Origin: Bacteroidales bacterium
GTDB taxonomy: Bacteria > Bacteroidota > Bacteroidia > Bacteroidales > F082
NCBI GenBank assembly: GCA_020853175.1
Contig: JADYZK010000227.1
Span: 1 to 5,084 of the forward strand
DNA length: 5,084 nt
Reading direction: 5' to 3'
Made by a program: the position numbers and the translations under genes. A model generated the notes under the pieces. The model ran no database searches. It saw only the letters and a program-made list of their open reading frames with translations, and had not been told where the DNA came from. Below, one piece after another: positions 1 to 5,084 of the stretch. Numbering within the stretch: position 1 is the first letter of the stretch; each line of letters starts with the position of its first letter.

Positions 1-39
1 CTGCATGATTTGCTCTTCTGCTTTGGTTAATTCTTTCAT
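1..39 (-). CDS. BlaI/MecI/CopY-family transcriptional repressor, N-terminal fragment
   Basis: The first 13 codons of a leftward gene that continues beyond the left edge are visible; they read MKELTKAEEQIMQ. The pattern Lys-Glu-Leu-Thr-Lys-Ala-Glu-Glu-x-Ile-Met-Gln is the typical start of BlaI/MecI-type winged-helix repressors, where it forms the beginning of helix 1. Family members are dimeric repressors that bind short palindromes and are commonly inactivated through a membrane metallopeptidase of the BlaR1/M56 type, often encoded next door. That partner, if present, would lie outside the window. The ATG is supported by the upstream promoter and by two tandem palindromes in the leader. There is no Shine-Dalgarno sequence, as is usual in Bacteroidota. 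The identification rests on only 13 residues plus the operator context, so the family call is good but the regulated genes are unknown. Confidence 0.75.
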   Translation of the reverse strand, partial: MKELTKAEEQIMQ

Positions 40-40
40 A

Positions 41-76
41 GACTACTTTTATAGTTTTATAACTATGTTTTTAGTT
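41..76 (-). promoter_or_regulatory. Tandem palindromic operators, probable BlaI-type autoregulatory sites
   Basis: Two 16-bp sites have the same architecture: GACTA-N6-TAGTT at 41-56 and AACTA-N6-TAGTT at 61-76. Their centres are exactly 20 bp apart, about two helical turns, so bound dimers would sit on the same face of the DNA. The facing inner arms also make a palindrome, ATAGTT-TTAT-AACTAT (51-66). The sites lie between the predicted transcription start and the ATG of the repressor gene, a position suited to autorepression. BlaI/MecI/CopY proteins are known to bind short palindromes with TACA/TGTA- or ACTA/TAGT-like arms. Binding here is inferred. Confidence 0.65.
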
Positions 77-82
77 ATTTAT

Positions 83-113
83 TTTGCAATGATACAACAA
101 TCACATTCGTTTG
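83..113 (+). promoter_or_regulatory. Candidate promoter of the SMR transporter gene
   Basis: TTTG (83-86), a 19-bp spacer and TTCGTTTG (106-113) fit the Bacteroidota layout TTTG-N19/20-TAnnTTTG with one mismatch, T for A at the second base of the -7 element. Transcription would start near 120, leaving a leader of about 100 bases before the preferred start at 221. The element overlaps the oppositely directed repressor promoter (87-117), so the two could compete for polymerase. The region is AT-rich, so a chance match is possible. Confidence 0.35.
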
Positions 114-117
114 TCAA
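87..117 (-). promoter_or_regulatory. Promoter of the BlaI-type repressor gene
   Basis: Read on the minus strand, TTGACA (117-112) is followed after 17 bp by TATCATTG (94-87). The second element matches the Bacteroidota -7 consensus TAnnTTTG except at one base, and the first supplies the TTG of the -33 element; the pair also resembles a classical sigma-70 promoter. Transcription would start near 80-82, giving a leader of about 42 bases that contains both palindromes. Confidence 0.6.
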
Positions 118-220
118 GTTTTTTTAAAAATAAAAAATGCTGTTGTGCATTTGTGAATCAGAACTCATTGAAAGAAAAATTAAAAACCCATTGAAAACCA
201 TCATTGATTATTTTTGCAGC

Positions 221-547
221 ATGAATTGGATGCTTCTCATTATTGCCGGCCTTTTCGAGGTAGCCTTTGCAAGTTGTTTGGCCAAGGCCCGCAGCACCCC
301 TGCTCCAGAATCGTATTGGTGGTTTACCGGCTTTATACTTAGCCTAAGCGTGAGTATGGTTTTATTGTATAAGGTAACTGAAAACCTACCTATTGGCACA
401 GCTTATGCCGTTTGGACCGGCATTGGTGCCGTGGGAACCGTGTTGGTTGGTATTCTTGTTTTTCATGAGCCTACCAACTTTTGGCGCTTGTTTTTTATTG
501 CTACCCTCATTTTTTCCATTATCGGACTAAAGTTTGTTTCTAACTGA
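221..547 (+). CDS. Small multidrug resistance (SMR) transporter, SugE/Gdx-like
   Basis: This 108-residue inner-membrane protein has the four-helix layout and length of the SMR family, whose members work as antiparallel dimers exchanging protons for cationic substrates. The central carboxylate is Glu13 in the motif IAGLFE. The segment GTAYAVWTGIGAVGT (residues 59-73) is close to SugE/Gdx guanidinium exporters, with Tyr62 and Trp65 at the positions of known binding-site aromatics. Residue 16, Trp in E. coli SugE, is Phe here, so the substrate (guanidinium, a quaternary ammonium or another cation) is uncertain. The frame is open upstream to an ATG at 137, but the 28 extra residues are charged and unlike the family, whereas M-N-W at 221 matches the usual SMR start. 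I saw no ACGR-loop hairpins or other guanidine-riboswitch signature in the leader. The lipoprotein gene follows 73 bp downstream on the same strand. Family assignment is firm, substrate is not. Confidence 0.9.
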   Translation: MNWMLLIIAGLFEVAFASCLAKARSTPAPESYWWFTGFILSLSVSMVLLYKVTENLPIGTAYAVWTGIGAVGTVLVGILVFHEPTNFWRLFFIATLIFSIIGLKFVSN

Positions 548-620
548 TTGTTTAGGTTTACCAATTGAGAAGCATGGCATAACTTTTGTAAAAAAGTGTA
601 TGTCCCTAATCCATCAACAG

Positions 621-1007
621 ATGAAAAATTTAATCTTTTTGTTTTTGGCCTTTGCGCTCGCCACCGCTTGCAGTTCTACCAAAACCACAACCCTTCGCAA
701 CATCGAAACCACCGTTGATAACGACAGTTTGCAGCACCAAATTATCATCATGGATGTGGCTTTTGACCGATGGTATTTCTCCCATTTTTCGCCGGCACAA
801 GACCGTTCCAACGAACAATACCAAAGCCTGAACCGCTTGGGCACTCTCAATTGGAACCAATATTACAACAGCGGACGCTACAGTCGCGTTATCACCAACT
901 ACCTCAATTATGATAACGACTTAGACTATGGCATTGAAGTAAATCGTAAGCTCTACTGGTATTTCAGGTACCTCGAAAGTGAATTGAAAATTCCGCTGCT
1001 GAGGTGA
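621..1007 (+). CDS. Small lipoprotein, DUF6146-like
   Basis: The product is a 128-residue predicted lipoprotein. The start at 621 gives a typical signal peptide: Lys2, a hydrophobic stretch over residues 4-14, then ATAC with the lipidated cysteine at position 17, followed by Ser-Ser-Thr-Lys. Upstream in-frame ATGs at 600 and 534 would add residues ahead of this signal and are less likely. The mature domain (about residues 35-120) resembles the Bacteroidota family I know as DUF6146: DSLQHQIIIMDVAFDRW near 35-51, a WNQYY stretch near 78-82, and DYGIEVNRKLYWYF near 102-115. Aromatic residues are very frequent. No catalytic motif is visible and the family function is unknown to me. It lies 73 bp after the SMR gene on the same strand and may share its transcript; I found no convincing promoter of its own. 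The lipoprotein nature is clear, while the family name is from memory of its motifs. Confidence 0.8.
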   Translation: MKNLIFLFLAFALATACSSTKTTTLRNIETTVDNDSLQHQIIIMDVAFDRWYFSHFSPAQDRSNEQYQSLNRLGTLNWNQYYNSGRYSRVITNYLNYDNDLDYGIEVNRKLYWYFRYLESELKIPLLR

Positions 1008-1010
1008 GTT

Positions 1011-1077
1011 ATGGTGAATAATGAACGGTGAATAGTGTTTGCGCCAGCAACCATAAACCATTAACTGTTAACTTCTT
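1011..1077. repeat. Two arrays of degenerate 7-base tandem repeats between convergent genes
   Basis: Four consecutive heptamers at 1011-1038 read ATGGTGA, ATAATGA, ACGGTGA, ATAGTGT. After 11 bases, four more at 1050-1077 read ACCATAA, ACCATTA, ACTGTTA, ACTTCTT. The arrays are partly inverted copies: TTATGGT (1009-1015) is the exact reverse complement of ACCATAA (1050-1056). TTAAC-T-GTTAA (1061-1071) is a separate perfect palindrome. The block fills the 81-bp gap between the lipoprotein and rodA stop codons. There is no GC-rich hairpin followed by a T-run, so no classical terminator is evident; the weak stem could contribute to 3' end formation. Confidence 0.6.
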
Positions 1078-1088
1078 CTCCCTGCTAC

Positions 1089-2348
1089 TTACAATACATT
1101 CAACCGGTTTGCATCGAGTTTGAGAAACACAAACAACATAATGGTGAAAGCCCAAAGACTCGATCCTCCATAACTTACAAACGGAAGTGGAATACCGATC
1201 ACAGGAGCCAATCCGATGGTCATGGCAATATTAATTGTGAAATGGAAAAATAAGACCGCTATTACCGAATAGCCATACACCCGCGAAAAGGTAGACCGCT
1301 GTCGCTCGGCCATGCGAATGAGCCGCAAAAAAAGCATCAAGTATAACCCAATTAAGATGCTGGTGCCAATAAAACCCCACTCCTCACCCACGGTGCAAAA
1401 AATGAAATCGGTGCTTTGTTCAGGCACGAAATTAAATTTAGTTTGCGTACCCTGTAGGAAGCCCTTTCCGCTGAAACCGCCTGAGCCAATGGCAATTTTC
1501 GATTGATGCACGTTGTAACCCGCTCCACGCAAATCTTCATCGAGTCCGAGCAAAACGTTGATGCGCGTGCGTTGGTGCGGCTCAAGGATATTATTGAAAA
1601 CATAGCCAACACTTACAATAAACATCGAAGCTACGGCGAAAAGCGCTATTAACCGAATGATGTTGGGCAAGTTGCGCTTGATGAAAAATAAAGCACCCGC
1701 CAACAATAAGGCTATACCCATAATTACATAAAGTGGCGTGAAATATAGTGTTACGATAAATAAAACAATGGCTATCAGTCCCAACACCAATGGAATAGCC
1801 GACAATCCTTCGCGGTAAAGCACCAACACAAAAGCACTAAAAACCAAAGCCGATCCGGTATCATATTGCATCAAAGTAAGAATGGCCGGCAGGGCAATAA
1901 TGATGATGCTGATAATTTTAGTTCGGGTTTGGTGCATATCTGTTTCCAGACGATTCAAGAACGCCGCCAAAGCCAATCCGGTACTGAACTTAGCAAATTC
2001 AGCAGGTTGCAGGCCAAAGCCGCCAATTTGAAACCACGATTTGCTTCCAGAAACGGTGGAGCCAAAAACCAAAACCGCCACAAGCATCAACAGGGTAGCA
2101 AAATAGATAAAAAAAGCAAACCCATTGAAGAAACGCGAATCGGTGAGCAGCACGATCAAACCCAGCACCAGCGCCAGTCCAATCCACAACAATTGCTTCC
2201 CGTAGCGTTGGGTGATATCGAAAATACTGGTATGGTCTTCATTAAAAACCGCTGCATAAATGCTCAGCCAGCCAATGAGCGTTAGTGCCAGATATAGAAA
2301 CAGCACCGGCAGTTCAATGCGGCTCAAAATGTTTTGATTTTCTCTCAT
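1089..2348 (-). CDS. rodA: RodA, SEDS-family peptidoglycan glycosyltransferase
   Basis: RodA polymerises lipid II into glycan strands in the cell-elongation complex, acting with the transpeptidase PBP2. The 419-residue protein is a polytopic membrane protein with about ten hydrophobic segments. SEDS landmarks appear in order: SKSWFQIGGFGLQPAEFAK (residues 102-120) with Trp105; QYDTGSALVF (161-170); the large extracytoplasmic loop with IAIGSGGFSGKG (285-296), GTQT (300-303) and FVPEQSTDFIF (307-317); and GIPLPFVSYGGSS (385-397). Asp314 of TDFIF corresponds to the conserved Asp that is essential in RodA and FtsW. Pairing with a PBP2 gene favours RodA over FtsW. The start overlaps the mrdA stop by four bases (ATGA, 2345-2348), which implies translational coupling and a shared transcript. 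Length and motifs are complete, with no sign of damage. The gene ends convergently with the lipoprotein gene. Confidence 0.95.
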   Translation of the reverse strand: MRENQNILSRIELPVLFLYLALTLIGWLSIYAAVFNEDHTSIFDITQRYGKQLLWIGLALVLGLIVLLTDSRFFNGFAFFIYFATLLMLVAVLVFGSTVSGSKSWFQIGGFGLQPAEFAKFSTGLALAAFLNRLETDMHQTRTKIISIIIIALPAILTLMQYDTGSALVFSAFVLVLYREGLSAIPLVLGLIAIVLFIVTLYFTPLYVIMGIALLLAGALFFIKRNLPNIIRLIALFAVASMFIVSVGYVFNNILEPHQRTRINVLLGLDEDLRGAGYNVHQSKIAIGSGGFSGKGFLQGTQTKFNFVPEQSTDFIFCTVGEEWGFIGTSILIGLYLMLFLRLIRMAERQRSTFSRVYGYSVIAVLFFHFTINIAMTIGLAPVIGIPLPFVSYGGSSLWAFTIMLFVFLKLDANRLNVL

Positions 2349-4168
2349 GGTGCCACCGGGTCAGGGTAATTCTCTAATAAAAACTTCTCCATTTCAGGCC
2401 TTTTGATTTCGCCGGTGAGGTACAATTCCATCATCAAACTGGCCACAGGAGCCGCCCATGTAGAACCAAAACCTGCATTTTCTATCACTACGGCAATGGC
2501 AATTTTCGGTTGCTCATAAGGTGCAAAAGCCATAAAAAGCGAGTGGTCTTTGCCATGGGGATTTTGCACCGTTCCGGTTTTTCCGGCGGCCCTAAAATCA
2601 GCCACCTTAAAGCGTCGTGCCGTTCCACCACCACCTTCAAACACGTCGAGCATGGCACTTTTGACCAAACGGAAGTGACGTGCATCAATGCCGGTGGACA
2701 GCTTCTGGGTAAATCGCGCCGGCAAAGTATCGTTCTCCTCACCGATCTTGCGTGTCATGTGCGGCGGATAATAAGTGCCTTCATTCCCAATGATGGCGGC
2801 CAAATTGGCCAGCTGCAAAGGCGTTAAAAGAATTTCGCCTTGGCCGATGCTGAGTGAGCGCACCGTCATGGCATTCCAACTTCCGTTGTACACCTTGTCG
2901 TAATAATCACGCGAAGGAATGTTGCCCGCCACTTCAAACGGGATATCGGTCTTAAAGCGGTGTCCCAATCCAAAATCGAGCATCTTTTGATGCCAATATT
3001 CAAGTGCATTCTTCTGACCTTTGAGCGAAGGATTGATTAAAATGTTTCGGAAGGTGTTCCAGAAAAAAGGATTGCACGACTGCTCGATGGCCTGATGCAC
3101 CGCCAAAGGCGTGACATGGCTGTGGGTACATTTAATAGGTGTACTTGATTTTCCTTGACAACTGAACCGCGTATTTTCATCAATAGAACCCGTTTCTAAG
3201 GCTACGAGAGCATTCAGCATTTTAAACGTTGAGCCGGGCGAGTAGGTTCCAGAGATGGCGCGGTTGATTAGTGGTTTTTGTGGTGCGTTGAGCAGTTCGT
3301 TGAAGTTTTTTCCGCGTGAGCGTCCCACCAATAGATTAGGATCGTAATTCGGACTGCTGATCAAAGCCAATATTTCGCCCGTGGCGGGATCAATGGCGAC
3401 CACGCTGCCCGTTTTGTTCACCATGAGCCGCTCGCCATATTCCTGCAGGCGCGCATCCATGCCCAAATAAATATTTTTTCCTGTCACCGGAAGGGTGTCA
3501 TAAATCCCATCTCGATAGCTACCTTTTTCACGGTTGTGCACGTCCACCATCATGATTTTCATGCCTTTTTTACCCCGCAAATCCTTCTCATAAAACTTTT
3601 CAAGCCCCGATTTCCCAATATAATCGCCCATTTTATACACCGCATCACGTTCCATGTCGGCGTTGTTTACCTCACCCACATCGCCCAAAACATGGGCAGC
3701 AATGGGTCGCGGGTATTTGCGCAAGGTACGTGCCTGAAAGAAAAAGCCTGGATAGTGATAGAGTTTTTCAATGATATAGCCGTAATCTTCTTTTGAAATT
3801 TGTTCCAAAAAAACCGATGGCCGATAGCGCGAATACTTCCTTGCGCTTTCAAATCGTGTCCTGAAAGAGGGCAGATCAATTTTCAACAACTTACAAAAAG
3901 CAAGGGTGTCGTCAATGACTGCCTGGCGTGGTACCACTAACAAATCATAAGCCGCCTCATTGTAAACCATCAACTCGCCATTGCGATCGAAAATGGTGCC
4001 GCGGGCAGGATATTGCGTTACAAAACGCAGCACATTGTTTTGCGAAGAAAGCTTATAGGACTGATTGATAACCTGTAAGAAAAACAAACGCACCACAAAA
4101 ATCCCCCCAATGACAAGGATGACAAGCGTAATGATTTGTCGGCGTTCGTTGAATTTATTTCCCTCCAT
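2345..4168 (-). CDS. mrdA: Penicillin-binding protein 2, elongation-specific transpeptidase
   Basis: This class B PBP crosslinks peptidoglycan made by RodA during cell elongation. The 607-residue protein has a short cytoplasmic start, one membrane anchor (about residues 11-33), the N-terminal pedestal domain beginning with YPARGTIFDRNG (53-64), and a C-terminal transpeptidase domain from about residue 250. All three active-site motifs are intact: S-T-F-K with nucleophile Ser313, S-C-N at 364-366, and K-T-G-T at 530-533. SIGQGEILLTPLQLAN (440-455) is also typical. The class-distinguishing context is the following rodA gene, which overlaps by four bases. Between the first two motifs lies a Cys/His cluster (Cys337, Cys347, His349, His351, plus Cys365 in the S-C-N motif) where other PBP2 proteins bind zinc. 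The ATG at 4168 sits about 18 bases after the predicted transcription start and has no Shine-Dalgarno sequence. The mreBCD genes, often upstream, are absent; a divergent peptidase gene occupies that side. Confidence 0.95.
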   Translation of the reverse strand: MEGNKFNERRQIITLVILVIGGIFVVRLFFLQVINQSYKLSSQNNVLRFVTQYPARGTIFDRNGELMVYNEAAYDLLVVPRQAVIDDTLAFCKLLKIDLPSFRTRFESARKYSRYRPSVFLEQISKEDYGYIIEKLYHYPGFFFQARTLRKYPRPIAAHVLGDVGEVNNADMERDAVYKMGDYIGKSGLEKFYEKDLRGKKGMKIMMVDVHNREKGSYRDGIYDTLPVTGKNIYLGMDARLQEYGERLMVNKTGSVVAIDPATGEILALISSPNYDPNLLVGRSRGKNFNELLNAPQKPLINRAISGTYSPGSTFKMLNALVALETGSIDENTRFSCQGKSSTPIKCTHSHVTPLAVHQAIEQSCNPFFWNTFRNILINPSLKGQKNALEYWHQKMLDFGLGHRFKTDIPFEVAGNIPSRDYYDKVYNGSWNAMTVRSLSIGQGEILLTPLQLANLAAIIGNEGTYYPPHMTRKIGEENDTLPARFTQKLSTGIDARHFRLVKSAMLDVFEGGGGTARRFKVADFRAAGKTGTVQNPHGKDHSLFMAFAPYEQPKIAIAVVIENAGFGSTWAAPVASLMMELYLTGEIKRPEMEKFLLENYPDPVAP

Positions 4169-4192
4169 GGAGTGGTATCAGTGTTTGCGCTG

Positions 4193-4200
4193 CAAAGGTA
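4193..4200 (-). promoter_or_regulatory. -7 promoter element of the mrdA-rodA operon
   Basis: On the minus strand TACCTTTG matches the Bacteroidota -7 consensus TAnnTTTG exactly. It lies 24 bases before the mrdA ATG, predicting a start near 4186-4187 and a leader of about 18 bases. At the expected -33 position there is only a weak partial match, AATG rather than TTTG, so an activator may help. The 31-bp inverted repeat at 4220-4250 would then span roughly -34 to -64. Confidence 0.55.
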
Positions 4201-4219
4201 AATGTTCCTTGCTTTGGTG

Positions 4220-4250
4220 CATTGTGATTATAGAAACATATTTCACAATG
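4220..4250. repeat. Inverted repeat upstream of mrdA, possible regulator site or hairpin
   Basis: CATTGTGA (4220-4227) and TCACAATG (4243-4250) are perfect 8-bp inverted arms separated by 15 bases. The inner sequence has a further short TAT/ATA pairing. The repeat is in the gap between divergent mrdA and peptidase genes, centred about 49 bases before the predicted mrdA transcription start. The inner halves TGTGA/TCACA recall CRP half-sites, but CRP sites have a 6-base spacer, so this is not a normal CRP site. Regulatory function is inferred from position and symmetry only. Confidence 0.45.
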
Positions 4251-4357
4251 AGAAAAAGCGCGCTAAAAAGAACAAAATCTGCAAATGAAGCCAATAAAAA
4301 TTAAGAATTTGGGGTCATGGAAAATAATCCGAAAAGCACCTGAGCAATTGTTTTCAT

Positions 4358-4365
4358 TACATTTG
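4358..4365 (+). promoter_or_regulatory. -7 promoter element of the S9 peptidase gene
   Basis: TACATTTG is an exact match to the Bacteroidota consensus TAnnTTTG, 57 bases before the peptidase ATG. Transcription would start near 4371-4372 with a leader of about 51 bases. No TTG is found at the expected distance for a -33 element, which lowers confidence. The leader contains an ATGT-T6-ACAT inverted repeat (4395-4408) of unknown meaning. Confidence 0.4.
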
Positions 4366-4422
4366 CTAAGGCTTTTCAGCTTGAAATGTTATGCATGTTT
4401 TTTTACATCAAAAAATATACCC

Positions 4423-5084
4423 ATGAAGCGTTGTTTTATCCTTTTAACTATCATTTTATTGTTCGCTGCGCAGAACAGTTTTTCACAAGAATTTAATTAT
4501 CAACTCCCGCCGCAGGCGATCATTGATATGGTGGATTCACCTTCAACACCCAATGTTTCTATAGGCACCAAAGTTGGTAAAATACTGTTGTTGCAAGGCA
4601 GCGAGTTGCCGGTGATTGCCGATTTGGCCTCGCCCGAACTTAAGTTAGCAGGCGTAAGGATTGACCCCAACACCAATGGGCCATCGCGCAGCTCCTATAG
4701 CCAATCGCTTGCGCTGATGGACATAGACGGAAAAAATGAAATCCCCGTGAAAGGACTTCCGGCCGCGCCACGTCTCCGCAACATCAGCTGGTCGCCCGAC
4801 GAAAAACACATCGCCTTCACGCAAACCACCGAAAACACCATCGAACTCTGGGTTGTGGAAGTGGCTACGGCCACAGCACGCAAACTCACCAAAGCATACG
4901 TCAACGAAGCCCTTTGGGGGTCGTTTGTTTGGATGCCCGACAATTATTCCATTCTCTTCAAAGCCGTTCCTGATGACAGAGGTTTGGCACCGACAGGAAA
5001 TAACATTCCCAAAGGGCCGGTGGTGCAAGAAAATATTGGCCGCAAAGCGGCAGTGCGCACCTTTCAGGATTTGCTCAAAAACCC
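4423..5084 (+). CDS. Secreted S9-family serine peptidase, glutamyl-endopeptidase (S9D) type, N-terminal part
   Basis: The window contains 220 complete codons of a gene that runs off the right edge. Residues 1-21 form a Sec signal peptide with a Lys-Arg start, a hydrophobic core and probable cleavage at FS|Q before Gln22, so the enzyme should be exported to the periplasm or beyond. The mature part matches the beta-propeller region of prolyl-oligopeptidase relatives, closest to the glutamyl-endopeptidase type also found in chloroplasts. Matching segments are LPPQAIIDMVDSP (28-40), LPVIADLASPELKLAGVRID (62-81), the propeller blade motif WSPDEKHIAF (123-132), FVWMPDNYSILF (168-179) and VRTFQDLLKN (211-220). 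Complete proteins of this type are much longer, and the catalytic Ser-Asp-His domain lies at the C-terminus, so activity cannot be judged here. The ATG at 4423 gives a complete signal peptide directly. The gene is divergent from mrdA. The S9 family is confident, the S9D subtype probable. Confidence 0.85.
   Translation, partial: MKRCFILLTIILLFAAQNSFSQEFNYQLPPQAIIDMVDSPSTPNVSIGTKVGKILLLQGSELPVIADLASPELKLAGVRIDPNTNGPSRSSYSQSLALMDIDGKNEIPVKGLPAAPRLRNISWSPDEKHIAFTQTTENTIELWVVEVATATARKLTKAYVNEALWGSFVWMPDNYSILFKAVPDDRGLAPTGNNIPKGPVVQENIGRKAAVRTFQDLLKN

Noticed and set aside
137..220. N-terminal extension of the SMR transporter from the ATG at 137
   Set aside because: The 28 extra residues are charged, unlike any SMR start, and the protein from 221 already has the normal family length and N-terminus.
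114..220. Guanidine riboswitch ahead of the SugE/Gdx-like gene
   Set aside because: The AT-rich leader shows no ACGR-loop hairpin pair or other conserved element of the known guanidine riboswitch classes.
557..588. Promoter for the lipoprotein gene (TTTA-N20-AACTTTTG)
   Set aside because: Both elements have mismatches and the alternative TAACTTTTG has a one-base longer internal spacing than the consensus; too weak to call in AT-rich DNA.
1061..1071. TTAAC-T-GTTAA palindrome as an intrinsic terminator
   Set aside because: The stem is short, AT-rich, has a one-base loop and no following T-run; it is better explained as part of the heptamer array.
1866..2285. Open frame of 139 codons on the plus strand inside rodA
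   Set aside because: It is antisense to a complete, well-conserved rodA; its product is rich in Gln, Asn and Lys with no recognisable domain or signal.
4220..4250. CRP/FNR-type binding site
   Set aside because: The TGTGA and TCACA halves are separated by 15 bases instead of the 6 needed for a CRP dimer.
4065..4304. Open frame of 79 codons on the plus strand across the mrdA start
   Set aside because: It is antisense to the mrdA N-terminus and its promoter region, and its Lys/Arg/Met-rich product has no recognisable features.
4645..5028. Open frame of 127 codons on the minus strand inside the S9 peptidase gene
   Set aside because: The plus-strand frame encodes a signal peptide and conserved S9 motifs through the same interval, so this is a shadow frame.

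Overview
The window looks like chromosomal DNA of a member of the Bacteroidota. The lipoprotein gene belongs to what I recognise as a Bacteroidota-type family (DUF6146-like). The RodA and PBP2 sequences are of the type seen in that phylum. No start codon has a clear Shine-Dalgarno sequence. Two gene starts are preceded by exact matches to the phylum's TAnnTTTG -7 promoter element. I cannot assign a genus.

Layout. Bases 1-39 hold the first 13 codons of a leftward BlaI/MecI-type repressor gene. Its short leader carries two ACTA-N6-TAGT palindromes exactly 20 bp apart, directly downstream of a good promoter, which looks like an autoregulatory operator. Divergent from it is a small multidrug resistance (SMR) transporter gene (221-547) of the SugE/Gdx-like type, followed on the same strand by a small lipoprotein gene (621-1007). 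A convergent gap (1008-1088) contains two arrays of degenerate 7-base repeats. The leftward operon mrdA (PBP2, 2345-4168) - rodA (1089-2348) follows, with an ATGA stop/start overlap. A 254-bp divergent intergenic region (4169-4422) holds candidate promoters for both sides and a perfect 8-bp inverted repeat. The rightward gene from 4423 runs off the window end and encodes the N-terminal part of a secreted S9-family serine peptidase of the glutamyl-endopeptidase (S9D) type.

How the genes work together. PBP2 and RodA are the transpeptidase and glycosyltransferase pair of the cell-elongation (Rod) complex, and their coupled translation fits a 1:1 complex. They stand here without mreBCD, their frequent neighbours. 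The other genes have no evident functional link to them. The left edge may be part of a BlaI/BlaR1-type regulatory locus whose other members lie outside the window.

I found no CRISPR array, phage, insertion sequence, RNA gene or clearly novel multi-gene system. The most interesting points are the tandem BlaI operators, a Cys/His cluster in PBP2 at the place of a zinc site known from other PBP2 proteins, the inverted repeat upstream of the elongasome operon, and the heptamer arrays.
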